This document shows, in pieces, positions 8,270-15,825 of a stretch of 27,799 bases of DNA (position 1 is the stretch's first letter; every line of letters begins with the position of its first letter). The position numbers and the translations under genes were made by a program. Source of the stretch: CALBPI01 sp039815365. Lineage in GTDB: Bacteria > Pseudomonadota > Gammaproteobacteria > Steroidobacterales > Woeseiaceae. Under the pieces are notes generated by a model. The model did not search any database and was not told the DNA's origin. It saw only the letters and a program-made list of their open reading frames with translations. The stretch is from positions 1-27,799 of the forward strand of contig JBCBZK010000037.1 in the NCBI GenBank assembly GCA_039815365.1. Direction: 5' to 3'.

Positions 8270-9310
8270 TTAAAAGTTGTCTTTGTTCGCAGCTCTGAAG
8301 CGTGCTTCTTCTTTGGTGATTTTGCCTTTCATCAGCAGCTCTGACAGGTTCTGGTCAAGCGTCTGCATACCTGAACCCTGGCCGGTCTGAATGGCGGAAT
8401 ACATTTGCGCGATCTTGCCTTCGCGAATCAGGTTTCTGATCGCCGGCGTACCAATCATGATTTCATGCGCCGCAATCCGGCCACCACCGACTTTCTTCAA
8501 TAGCGTCTGCGAAATCACCGCCTTGAGCGACTCAGATAACATCGCGCGCACCATTTCTTTCTCTGCAGCCGGGAATACATCAACCACCCGGTCGATGGTT
8601 TTGGCCGCCGAGCTGGTATGCAGTGTGCCGAAAACAAGGTGACCCGTTTCCGCCGCGGTTAACGCAAGACGGATCGTTTCAAGGTCACGTAGCTCACCTA
8701 CCAGAACGACATCTGGATCTTCGCGCAGCGCTGAGCGCAGCGCTTCCGAGAAACCCAGCGTATCGCGATGCACTTCACGCTGATTGATCAGCGATTTCTT
8801 GCTCTCGTGGACAAACTCGATCGGATCCTCAATAGTCAGGATATGGTCGGGTTTGTTGTCATTAATGTAATCGACCATCGCGGCGAGCGTCGTGGACTTA
8901 CCAGAACCGGTAGGCCCGGTTACAAGGCAGATTCCGCGCGGCTGCATGGATATGTCTTTAAAGATCGCGGGCGCACCGAGATCGTCCAGCGTCAGGATTT
9001 CCGATGGAATGGTCCTGAACACTGCACCTGAGCCACGCGCCTGGTTAAATGCGTTCACACGAAAGCGGGCAAGTTGCGGGATCTCAAACGAGAAGTCCGT
9101 TTCGAGGAACTCCTCATAGTCCTTGCGCTGCTTATCGTTCATGATGTCATACACCATGCTGTTGACCTCTTTGTGGGTCAGCGCCGGCATATTCACACGC
9201 TTGATATCGCCGTCCACCCGAATCATCGGAGGCACACCAGCTGACAGATGAAGGTCAGAGGCATTATTCTTAACCGCGAAAGACAACAGTTGGGCAACAT
9301 CTACAGCCAT
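8270..9310 (-). CDS. pilT: Type IV pilus retraction ATPase PilT
   Basis: PilT powers pilus retraction and twitching motility. The 346-residue protein matches the family in length and motifs: N-terminal SDLHLSAG, Walker A GPTGSGKS (132-139), catalytic-region Glu in TIEDPIEF, Walker B Glu 206 in VLVGELRD, and the His box with H224 and H231. The C-terminus AANKDNF is close to canonical PilT. A strong AAGGAG ribosome-binding site sits 5 bases upstream of the ATG. It heads the minus-strand pilT-pilU operon and is divergent from yggS, as in Pseudomonas. Confidence 0.97.
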   Translation of the reverse strand: MAVDVAQLLSFAVKNNASDLHLSAGVPPMIRVDGDIKRVNMPALTHKEVNSMVYDIMNDKQRKDYEEFLETDFSFEIPQLARFRVNAFNQARGSGAVFRTIPSEILTLDDLGAPAIFKDISMQPRGICLVTGPTGSGKSTTLAAMVDYINDNKPDHILTIEDPIEFVHESKKSLINQREVHRDTLGFSEALRSALREDPDVVLVGELRDLETIRLALTAAETGHLVFGTLHTSSAAKTIDRVVDVFPAAEKEMVRAMLSESLKAVISQTLLKKVGGGRIAAHEIMIGTPAIRNLIREGKIAQMYSAIQTGQGSGMQTLDQNLSELLMKGKITKEEARFRAANKDNF

Positions 9311-9340
9311 GCGGGCTCCTTCGCCAGTCCGTTCAGGGAT

Positions 9341-9370
9341 TTACCATAAATCATGATTGCGAAGTATAAC
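9341..9370. promoter_or_regulatory. Predicted overlapping divergent promoters of pilT and yggS
   Basis: The near-palindrome AGTATAAC at 9363-9370 reads TATAAC on the plus strand (9365-9370) and TATACT on the minus strand (9363-9368), each one base from the TATAAT consensus. On the plus strand TTACCA (9341-9346) is a possible -35 with an 18-base spacer, which would place transcription just ahead of the GTG start of yggS at 9390. I see no good -35 for the minus direction. Both promoters would compete for the same DNA. Confidence 0.4.
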
Positions 9371-9389
9371 CACCCACTTGCGGCAAAGC

Positions 9390-10103
9390 GTGATTAGGGT
9401 CACGGAAAACCTCCAACGGGTGCGTGAAGCCGTGCAGAATGAGGCATACCTCGCAGATCGGGACGCAGACAGCGTAAGGCTTCTGGCGGTCAGCAAGCGT
9501 CATCCGTTGTCGGCCATCGCAGCCGCATATGACTCAGGCCAGCGCGATTTTGGCGAAAATTTCGTCGACGAGGGCATTGCCAAGATCCAGCGCTTTCGAC
9601 CCAACGACGTCCGCTGGCATTTCATTGGTGCGATCCAGTCGAACAAAACCCGCGATATCGCGGCCCATTTTGACTGGGTGCACACCGTTGACCGGGCCAA
9701 GATTGCGACCCGCCTCAATGCTCAGCGTGCCGATGCTGCACGCGCGCTGCAGGTCTGCCTGCAAGTCAACATCGATAATGAGCCACAAAAGGCCGGCGTG
9801 ACGCCCGAACAATTACGCGAACTGGCAGCGGTGGTCGCGACGCTACCGCGACTGACACTGCGCGGCCTGATGTGCCTACCGCGTCAACGCAGCGCAGCGC
9901 AGCAGCACGAGCCATTCCGGCAACTGGCGGCGCTGCTGGCGGAACTGCACGACGAACACCCGGACATGGACACCCTGTCTATGGGCATGAGTAACGACAT
10001 GGGCGCCGCCATTCATCAAGGGGCTACCATCGTGCGCGTTGGCACTGCGATTTTCGGTGAACGCCCTGAGCACCCGCCGCATCCATCGCCTAATGTGGGA
10101 TGA
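9390..10103 (+). CDS. yggS: PLP homeostasis protein (YggS/PLPBP family)
   Basis: Pyridoxal 5'-phosphate-binding protein of the alanine-racemase-fold type that maintains vitamin B6 balance. From the GTG at 9390 the product is 237 residues and aligns without gaps to E. coli YggS at the N-terminus, placing the PLP-binding lysine of LLAVSK at residue 36 in both. A longer frame from a TTG at 9357 would run through the predicted -10 element, so I reject it. Other signatures are FGENFVDEG, WHFIGAIQSNK, LQVNIDNEPQKAG, LRGLMCLP and LSMGMSNDM. It is the first gene of yggS-proC-yggT-DUF4426. Confidence 0.94.
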   Translation: MIRVTENLQRVREAVQNEAYLADRDADSVRLLAVSKRHPLSAIAAAYDSGQRDFGENFVDEGIAKIQRFRPNDVRWHFIGAIQSNKTRDIAAHFDWVHTVDRAKIATRLNAQRADAARALQVCLQVNIDNEPQKAGVTPEQLRELAAVVATLPRLTLRGLMCLPRQRSAAQQHEPFRQLAALLAELHDEHPDMDTLSMGMSNDMGAAIHQGATIVRVGTAIFGERPEHPPHPSPNVG

Positions 10104-10110
10104 TCAGCGA

Positions 10111-10965
10111 ATGACGACATCATCGCAGCCGGTTTCGACCGATTTCACTTTAGGCTTCATCGGCGGCGGTCATATGGCTAGCGCCATTGTCACGGGTTTG
10201 ATGCTCGAGGGATTTGCTGCAGAGCGAATCTGGATCAGTGAACCGTCTTGCGAGCAACGTAACGCGCTCAGCTCGCGTTTCAGCGGGGTGCATGTGACCG
10301 CGAACAATAGCGAGCTGACGGATCATTGCGATGCCGTGGTGTTGGCGGTCAAGCCGCAAGTTATGGCCGCGGTGTGCGGCGCACTGTCATTGCAAGACCA
10401 GGAATCACTGCCCGTCGTTGTATCGATCGCGGCCGGCGTGCGCACCGACAGCATTGTGGGTTGGCTCGGCGCGCGACAACCGGTGGTGCGCGCAATGCCC
10501 AATCAAGGCGCGGCGGCACGTTTGTCGACGACAGGCCTCTATGCCAACGACAGCTGCAGTCGCGAGCAGCGCAACCAGGCCGAAACCATCATGCGCGCGG
10601 TCGGCAGCGTGGTCTGGGTCGACGAGGAAATCGATATCGACGCGATCACAGCCGTCGCCGGCAGCGGACCTGCCTATCTGTACTACCTGATGGAAGTCAT
10701 GCAACAGGCTGCCGAGCAACTCGGTTTGTCGTCTACCGTCGCGCGGCAACTCGCTGTTGAGACGGCGCAAGCAGCATCTGTGCTCGCCCAGTCCGACGAC
10801 GAAACGCTCGCTGCGCTGCGCGCCAGGGTGACATCACCGGGCGGAACGACCGCCGCAGCACTAGAATTTATGCAAGCCAACAACTTCGCCGGTATCCTGA
10901 CCGGCGCAATTAACGAAGCGCACGCACGCGCTGCGCAACTCGCAGACGCGGCAGCCAAGGACTGA
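10111..10965 (+). CDS. proC: Pyrroline-5-carboxylate reductase
   Basis: Final enzyme of proline synthesis, reducing pyrroline-5-carboxylate with NAD(P)H. From the ATG at 10111 the product is 284 residues, normal for ProC. The Rossmann motif is GFIGGGHM at 15-22. VSIAAGV, VVRAMPN, the AVAGSGPAYLYYLMEVM helix and the C-terminal RVTSPGGTT signature are all present. ATGs at 10039 and 10093 are in frame but lie inside yggS. GGGATGA upstream of 10111 may act as the ribosome-binding site. It follows yggS by 7 bases and precedes yggT by 2, so co-transcription is very likely. Confidence 0.96.
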   Translation: MTTSSQPVSTDFTLGFIGGGHMASAIVTGLMLEGFAAERIWISEPSCEQRNALSSRFSGVHVTANNSELTDHCDAVVLAVKPQVMAAVCGALSLQDQESLPVVVSIAAGVRTDSIVGWLGARQPVVRAMPNQGAAARLSTTGLYANDSCSREQRNQAETIMRAVGSVVWVDEEIDIDAITAVAGSGPAYLYYLMEVMQQAAEQLGLSSTVARQLAVETAQAASVLAQSDDETLAALRARVTSPGGTTAAALEFMQANNFAGILTGAINEAHARAAQLADAAAKD

Positions 10966-10967
10966 AC

Positions 10968-11522
10968 ATGCTGGGTGACATTTCGACCTTCCTATTAACG
11001 ACGCTGACAAGCATTATTGTTTTTGTCATCCTGTTACGGTTTTTCCTGCAATTGGTGCGCGCCAATTTCCGCAACCCGTTGGCGCAATCGATCGTCCAAC
11101 TGACGTCCCCTTTGATCGTGCCTGTGCGGCGCGTCATCCCACCGATCGGCAAGATCGATACCGCGACGTTGTTAGTGGCATACGCCGTACAGCTGTTCAT
11201 GTTAGTCATGCTGTACTTGCTACAAGGTGTTCCACCGGGGCTTTACCTGTTGTGGAACGCACTGTTCGCACTCGTGAATGCGTCCATTCAATTGTTCATT
11301 TTCGCGATCATCATCAGTGTCGTCATCAGCTGGATCGCCCCGGGCAACTACAACCCTGCCAGTACGCTGATTAACGATCTGGTGGAACCGTTGCTGCGCC
11401 CGATTCGTAAGCTGATACCGCCGATGGGCGGGCTCGATCTGAGCCCCCTGGTCGCCATGCTTGCCCTTGGCGTTGCACAGATCGTCGCAGCAAACCTCAT
11501 GACAATGCCATTCCGCTTCTAG
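10968..11522 (+). CDS. yggT: YggT family integral membrane protein
   Basis: Small inner-membrane protein (184 residues) made of two tandem YggT repeats. Each has hydrophobic helices followed by a conserved basic/proline motif: LIVPVRRVIPPIGKID around 50-65 and LLRPIRKLIPPMGGLD around 141-156. About four membrane helices are visible. The molecular function is not established; family members have been connected to osmotic stress and envelope assembly. The start follows AAGGA 6 bases upstream and lies 2 bases after proC, a widespread arrangement. Confidence 0.94.
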   Translation: MLGDISTFLLTTLTSIIVFVILLRFFLQLVRANFRNPLAQSIVQLTSPLIVPVRRVIPPIGKIDTATLLVAYAVQLFMLVMLYLLQGVPPGLYLLWNALFALVNASIQLFIFAIIISVVISWIAPGNYNPASTLINDLVEPLLRPIRKLIPPMGGLDLSPLVAMLALGVAQIVAANLMTMPFRF

Positions 11523-11604
11523 AGCGGGACTGGCGTTCCGCCATAGGCTCGCCTATTCTTGGGTGCATCAATGACCAGCCGATAAGGCACTAGGGGTGAG
11601 CAGC

Positions 11605-12078
11605 ATGAGAACACGCATCCGGATACTGATGGTGAGTAGCTTGGCCTTGTTGCTTGCCGCATGTGGTGGTGGTGGTGAGCGCACGATTCCCGTCGCCGAA
11701 AGTGCCGAACGCAATTCAGCAGTGTTCGGCGACTACACCGTTTACTTTCACGCTGTGACCACCGACGAAGTCCCCGCAGACGTTGCCAAAACAGTCGGTA
11801 TTGTGCGTGCACGCAATCGTGCTCTGCTGAACGTTTCTGTACAGAACACCGCGACAACAGAAGCGTTGACCGCCGACGTCACAGTGAAAACGGTCAATCT
11901 GACCGGACAGCTCAAAAACATGACGATGCGTCAAGTCGAGCAAGGCAGCGCCATTTACTACCTCGGTGAAGTTTCTGTTGCCAATCGTGAAACGCTGATA
12001 TTCGATATCACCGTGACCCCAACCGGCGAAACCGAACCGATGCAGGTCCGCACCAAACGCATCTACTACACCGACTAA
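11605..12078 (+). CDS. DUF4426 domain lipoprotein
   Basis: Exported protein of unknown function, 157 residues. The ATG at 11605 follows GGGGTGAG and starts a clear lipoprotein signal with lipobox LAAC, Cys at residue 20. After it come FGDYTVYFHAV, VGIVRARNRALLNVSVQ and MRQVEQGSAIYYLGEV, the pattern of the DUF4426 family. The same family follows yggT in Pseudomonas, so the position supports the call. It lies 82 bases after yggT and 107 bases before a strong terminator, which makes it the probable last gene of the yggS operon. Confidence 0.85.
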   Translation: MRTRIRILMVSSLALLLAACGGGGERTIPVAESAERNSAVFGDYTVYFHAVTTDEVPADVAKTVGIVRARNRALLNVSVQNTATTEALTADVTVKTVNLTGQLKNMTMRQVEQGSAIYYLGEVSVANRETLIFDITVTPTGETEPMQVRTKRIYYTD

Positions 12079-12131
12079 GCTCTGGCAAGTATTTTTGCGG
12101 CGGAAAACGAACGCCGCGAAGCGCTAAAACC

Positions 12132-12145
12132 ACTATATTTATAGT
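12132..12145. repeat. AT-rich inverted repeat upstream of the HU-like gene
   Basis: ACTATA and TATAGT form perfect 6-base arms around a 2-base centre. The right arm (TATAGT, 12140-12145) is one base off a sigma70 -10 element, so this may be a promoter core or a protein-binding site rather than a structural repeat. No matching -35 is apparent. Confidence 0.35.
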
Positions 12146-12185
12146 ATGCAACGCGGTTCGGCTGTGTTATCTTCTGCACCGAATT

Positions 12186-12218
12186 AAAGAGCGGGGAGCA
12201 CCCGCTCTTTGTTGTTTT
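12186..12218 (+). terminator. Rho-independent terminator after the yggS-proC-yggT-DUF4426 operon
   Basis: A perfect 10-base stem, AAAGAGCGGG (12186-12195) with CCCGCTCTTT (12201-12210), encloses a 5-base loop and is followed by a T-rich run, GTTGTTTT. It separates the DUF4426 gene from the HU-like gene. Flanking CGAATTAA (12180-12187) and TTAATTCG (12217-12224) can pair outside it to make a larger structure. If HU transcription starts upstream, the same hairpin could act as a leader attenuator. Confidence 0.75.
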
Positions 12219-12281
12219 AATTCGAGTACAGCACCTGCAGTTGCGCAGGGAGCACACTAATGATTCAGGAGTAATCACCAG

Positions 12282-12617
12282 ATGGCAGCGAAGAAAAAAA
12301 CCACGACCGTTAAGAAGGCGCCGACTAAATCAGAAATCTACCGCCACATCGCGGAAGAGACGGGCCTGACTCGTAAAGACGTTGCGGCTGTGTTTGATAC
12401 CTTGTCTGGCCTGATCAAGAAGAATCTGGGTGGACGTGGCGCACCGGGCACGTTCACTGTACCGGGTTTGATGAAAATGCGCGTTGTCAAAAAACCTGCT
12501 GTAAAAGCACGCAAAGGCGTCAACCCGTTCACAGGCGAAGAGATGATGTTCAAAGCGAAACCTGCATCGAAAGTAGTGAAAATCGCTGCGCTGAAAGGCT
12601 TGAAAGATATGGTCTAA
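12282..12617 (+). CDS. HU-family DNA-binding protein with Lys-rich N-terminal extension
   Basis: Nucleoid-associated protein of the HU/IHF fold, 111 residues. The first 16 residues are a basic Lys/Thr stretch (MAAKKKTTTVKKAPTK), followed by the HU helices (SEIYRHIAEETGLTRKDVAAVFDTL) and the beta-arm region with NPFTGEEMMFKAKPASKVV, where canonical HU has a Pro-containing DNA-inserting arm. It is about 20 residues longer than E. coli HU. CAGGAG lies upstream of the ATG, and the gene has terminators on both sides, so it is probably monocistronic. DNA binding is secure from the family; whether it is the main chromosomal HU is unknown. Confidence 0.9.
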   Translation: MAAKKKTTTVKKAPTKSEIYRHIAEETGLTRKDVAAVFDTLSGLIKKNLGGRGAPGTFTVPGLMKMRVVKKPAVKARKGVNPFTGEEMMFKAKPASKVVKIAALKGLKDMV

Positions 12618-12662
12618 GCACCCGATGCTTCGACTGCGCCGTGCGCTTGCCGCCGGCGTGTG

Positions 12663-12692
12663 AAAAGGCCTTGCTTCGCAGGGCCTTTTTTT
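12663..12692 (+). terminator. Rho-independent terminator of the HU-like gene
   Basis: A 12-base stem (12663-12674 with 12678-12689, one G-T pair) closes a TTC loop and runs into seven T residues (12686-12692). It is 45 bases after the HU stop and 19 bases before the stop of the convergent TerB gene. The A run on the left side means it could also work, less strongly, on the other strand. Confidence 0.85.
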
Positions 12693-12711
12693 ATGCGCAA
12701 CGTCCCCGCCG

Positions 12712-13167
12712 CTAGCTTGCTGCAGCGACCGCTTTCAGGCGCAGAACTTCACTGCGCGGCACGTACAGCAACTCACCGATCTTGGCGATAATCGCATCCT
12801 CATGCATATCAAGCTCGCCATCGGCATACGCCACCATCCACATCATGCCAACAATATCCGACTTTTCGGCGTCGGTAAGCGCCTCATGCAGCGTACGAGT
12901 AAAACCTTGCAGCGAGACCGCGTCCTCTGCGGCAGCCAGACCATCATTGACGATCTCGCGTGTCTGCGACTCAGTGAGCAAAAACCGCTGTTGCAACAAG
13001 ACGCCTAACTCATGCAATTCGCGTGTATCCAGCACACGATCAGCGTTAGCCACTTCGGCGAGCAATGCCGCTGTCGCCAGCCGCAAACCGTCAGCTCGTG
13101 ACTGCTCTTTGTCCTCGCCAGTGTCGAGTAATAGCGTTTCAATGTGTTTTTTCAGCGCCTGTAACAT
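12712..13167 (-). CDS. TerB-family (tellurite-resistance-type) domain protein
   Basis: Cytosolic, all-helical, 151-residue protein with the TerB-like pattern: ATAALLAEVANADRVLDTRE in the first half and MMWMVAYADGELDMHED in the second, each an acidic ADxxLDxxE-type turn. TerB-fold proteins may bind metal and often occur in stress or envelope contexts, but family membership alone does not prove tellurite resistance. The ATG at 13167 lies 7 bases after the upstream hydrolase stop; a GTG at 13188 would overlap that gene. It is the last gene of antiporter-hydrolase-TerB. Confidence 0.8.
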   Translation of the reverse strand: MLQALKKHIETLLLDTGEDKEQSRADGLRLATAALLAEVANADRVLDTRELHELGVLLQQRFLLTESQTREIVNDGLAAAEDAVSLQGFTRTLHEALTDAEKSDIVGMMWMVAYADGELDMHEDAIIAKIGELLYVPRSEVLRLKAVAAAS

Positions 13168-13174
13168 CTCATAC

Positions 13175-13822
13175 TCACATCTGCTCACGTACTGCGGTTA
13201 TGCGGTCGACCAATAGCGATCTCAAGTCCGGCAACGCACCATGAAAAAAGTGACCGGCCTCCTCCATCCACGCGACCTCGGCCGTCACATTCTGCCCATC
13301 GAGCCAGGCGCGCACTGCTGCCGGATCAACGACAGCGTCCTGACCTCCCTGGACTACCATGGTGGGGATGCCATCAGGCAAGCGTATCTGCGGATCCAGA
13401 ATTCGACCTACAGGCGGCGCCACTAGCACAAGCTGCGACACACTACGTTGCTGCGCGGCCGCAAGCGCAATCGCAGATCCGAATGAAAAACCACCGACCG
13501 CGAGTGTCTCAACGCCAAAGTGGCTACGCGCCCAGTCTATGACCGCTAATGCGTCACTACGTTCGCCGATACCTTCGTCATAACTGCCTTCGCTATCGCC
13601 AACGCCTCGAAAGTTGAAGCGCACGGCGTGATAGCCAGATAGTTGGAAAGCCCGCGCCAGCGTGTACGCGACTTTGTTTGTCATTGCGCCGCCATGTGCG
13701 GGGTGTGGGTGGCATACAACAGCGACTGGCGCATCAGATTGATCCGCCGCGTCGATCAACGCCTCGATGCGACCTGCCGGCCCATCGATAAATACCGATT
13801 CACGCCGGGCTGGTTTGGACAT
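13175..13822 (-). CDS. Alpha/beta hydrolase (serine hydrolase superfamily)
   Basis: Predicted cytosolic hydrolase, 215 residues from the ATG at 13822. It shows HPHPAHGGAMTNKVA (oxyanion region), FNFRGVGDSEGSYDEG, the nucleophile elbow GFSFGSA, a likely acid Asp in VQGGQDAVV and the catalytic His in EEAGHFFHG. This pattern is a widespread family of short bacterial alpha/beta hydrolases near dienelactone hydrolases; the substrate is unknown. Its first 23 bases overlap the 3' end of the antiporter gene, implying coupled translation. A longer reading frame extends upstream inside the antiporter gene but has no family resemblance. Confidence 0.88.
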   Translation of the reverse strand: MSKPARRESVFIDGPAGRIEALIDAADQSDAPVAVVCHPHPAHGGAMTNKVAYTLARAFQLSGYHAVRFNFRGVGDSEGSYDEGIGERSDALAVIDWARSHFGVETLAVGGFSFGSAIALAAAQQRSVSQLVLVAPPVGRILDPQIRLPDGIPTMVVQGGQDAVVDPAAVRAWLDGQNVTAEVAWMEEAGHFFHGALPDLRSLLVDRITAVREQM

Positions 13823-15635
13823 CACTACTTGTCTCGCGAGAAACTTGAGGTTTTGGCGGTGCGAAATACACGATGGTATCGCCGGCCTTAGGCTCGACGC
13901 TGGCTTGTGCAGAGACAAACTGAACGTTGCCATCACTCACGACCAGAATCGCAATGGAATCCGTACTCTGGTCCCCCAGAAAATCGGAGTAACTGTAACC
14001 CTCGGTTAACCGCGTTTTGGCAAACAGCCAACCGCGCACATGGTTTCGCCAGAGCTTTTCGAACACAGCGTCCTTATCAAACGCGATATTGCCACGCATC
14101 CCGCGTGCAACAGCTTTCGGATCGTCATCGTCGGCGCGACCCATCGCAAGCTGGAAGACACGCGACTGACCTACCTCAGGCGCGATCGACATACAGACAA
14201 GCGCGTTGTAGGCGTCGTTGCTAGTCGCGGCAAGCACGGTTCGAACGTGCGCGATCTCAACCGTCTCCTCAGCGAATTCCGACAGAATCTCACCGTAAAA
14301 CACCGGCACGCCGGCCAGACGTGCGTCGCGTAGCGCGTGCCATGACGCGTCAGAGATCAACACGTTGACGTCAAGCTCACGCAACGTCCGCGCTAACTCA
14401 GTCGACCATGGTGAGGCACCCACGATGACAACGCTATCGCGGTGGCGCGATGCGAGCCCGAGCCGTGCAGCAAGCCAATTGAGTGAAAACCCATGTAACA
14501 GTACGGTCGTGAAAATCACTGCAAACACGAGCGGCAGCAATACTTCAGCGCCATAACCCTCATCAACAAGACGTGGACCCATTACACCGGCAGTCGCCGC
14601 GGCGACGATGCCGCGCGGTGCAATCCACGCCAGTAAGATGCGCTCGCGAAACTCCATGCCGGCATTAATCGTTGCCAACATGATCGCGACCGGGCGGGCG
14701 ATGAATAACAACGCACCAATGAGCGCAGCGCCACGCCAGCCGATGGAAGTCAGAGAGCTAACGTCGAGATCTGATGTGAGCAAAACGAACACGATCGAGA
14801 CCAGCATGATCGTGATGTATTCCTTGAACCTGCGCATGTCGCCGAAGCCGGGCAAATTCATGTTAGCGATCACGATACCCATGATCGTTACCGCCAGCAG
14901 TCCTGCTTCGTGCTGCATATAGTTAGCCGTGACGAACACCACCAGAACCAAACCGAGCATCACCGGACTCTTGAGGTACTCTGGAACCAGACCGGCACGA
15001 AACGCCTGCCCGGTCAGCCAGCCGCCCAGTCCGCCGAACAACAACCCCGAGCCAATCGCGAGCGCTAACGACTCAGCGACGTGAACGAATCCCGAACCTT
15101 GGCCTGTGAACACGAAGAACTGGAACATGACAACCGCCAGCAACGCGCCGATGGGATCATTGACGATACCTTCCCACTTCAAATACGAAGCCGTGCGCCT
15201 GTTCAACGCCGCCTGCCGCAACAGCGGCATAATGACCGTTGGCCCGGTGACAACCATGATCGCGCCGAACACCAATGAGGTCGCTGTATCGAGACCGGCA
15301 ATGAAGTAGGCACACGAGCTTGCGAGTAACCAGGACAACGGCGCACCGAGATAGACCAAACGGCGTACGCCACTCGCCGCATGTTTGAGCTCGGCAAGGT
15401 TCAGGCTCAGCCCGCCCTCGAACAGGATAATGGCAACGCATAAGTTGATGAGCGGACGCAGTAGCTCACCCAGCTGCTCGCTTGGGTCGACCAAGCCGAA
15501 CACAGGCCCGGCCATGATGCCAGCCGCTGCCAATAGCACGATGGCTGGCAGGCGCATTTTCCACGCCAGCCATTGGGCTGCGATGCCCAGTCCGACAACA
15601 AAAACAATGCCAATAGAAATATAGTCTTCGTGCAT
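13800..15635 (-). CDS. CPA1-type Na+(K+)/H+ antiporter with C-terminal TrkA-N domain
   Basis: Inner-membrane cation/proton exchanger of 611 residues. The first 385 or so contain about 12 hydrophobic helices, with FEGGLSLNL, the TGPTVIMPLL segment, the EGIVNDPIGAL motif holding the transport Asp, and APRGIVAAA. A cytosolic TrkA-N (RCK-like) nucleotide-binding domain follows, starting VVIVGASPWSTELARTLREL, then a C-terminal region ending in a Ser/Thr tail. The regulatory domain suggests gating by a nucleotide or cation. The ion (Na+ or K+) cannot be told from sequence. It is the first gene of its minus-strand unit and diverges from the HhH-domain gene across 190 bases. Confidence 0.92.
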   Translation of the reverse strand: MHEDYISIGIVFVVGLGIAAQWLAWKMRLPAIVLLAAAGIMAGPVFGLVDPSEQLGELLRPLINLCVAIILFEGGLSLNLAELKHAASGVRRLVYLGAPLSWLLASSCAYFIAGLDTATSLVFGAIMVVTGPTVIMPLLRQAALNRRTASYLKWEGIVNDPIGALLAVVMFQFFVFTGQGSGFVHVAESLALAIGSGLLFGGLGGWLTGQAFRAGLVPEYLKSPVMLGLVLVVFVTANYMQHEAGLLAVTIMGIVIANMNLPGFGDMRRFKEYITIMLVSIVFVLLTSDLDVSSLTSIGWRGAALIGALLFIARPVAIMLATINAGMEFRERILLAWIAPRGIVAAATAGVMGPRLVDEGYGAEVLLPLVFAVIFTTVLLHGFSLNWLAARLGLASRHRDSVVIVGASPWSTELARTLRELDVNVLISDASWHALRDARLAGVPVFYGEILSEFAEETVEIAHVRTVLAATSNDAYNALVCMSIAPEVGQSRVFQLAMGRADDDDPKAVARGMRGNIAFDKDAVFEKLWRNHVRGWLFAKTRLTEGYSYSDFLGDQSTDSIAILVVSDGNVQFVSAQASVEPKAGDTIVYFAPPKPQVSRETSSDVQTSPA

Positions 15636-15825
15636 AAAAGCTCGCTCAAGTAATGGTCCCTAGTTTACATGTTGCAGTGCGGCGTGATGTACCTTGATGC
15701 ATCTGGCAATTTCTGACCGTACGCGTCGTTAGCGGCCACTAATGTTCAAATCTGTTGGCTGGTTCTTGGATTCAGGCTTGCATTTTCAAATACAGTCCAT
15801 GTCATCACGTTGGCTGGAGCAGTGA

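Noticed and set aside
12097..12117. GCGGCG/CGCCGC hairpin just after the DUF4426 gene
   Set aside because: No T run follows on either strand and a far better terminator lies about 90 bases downstream.
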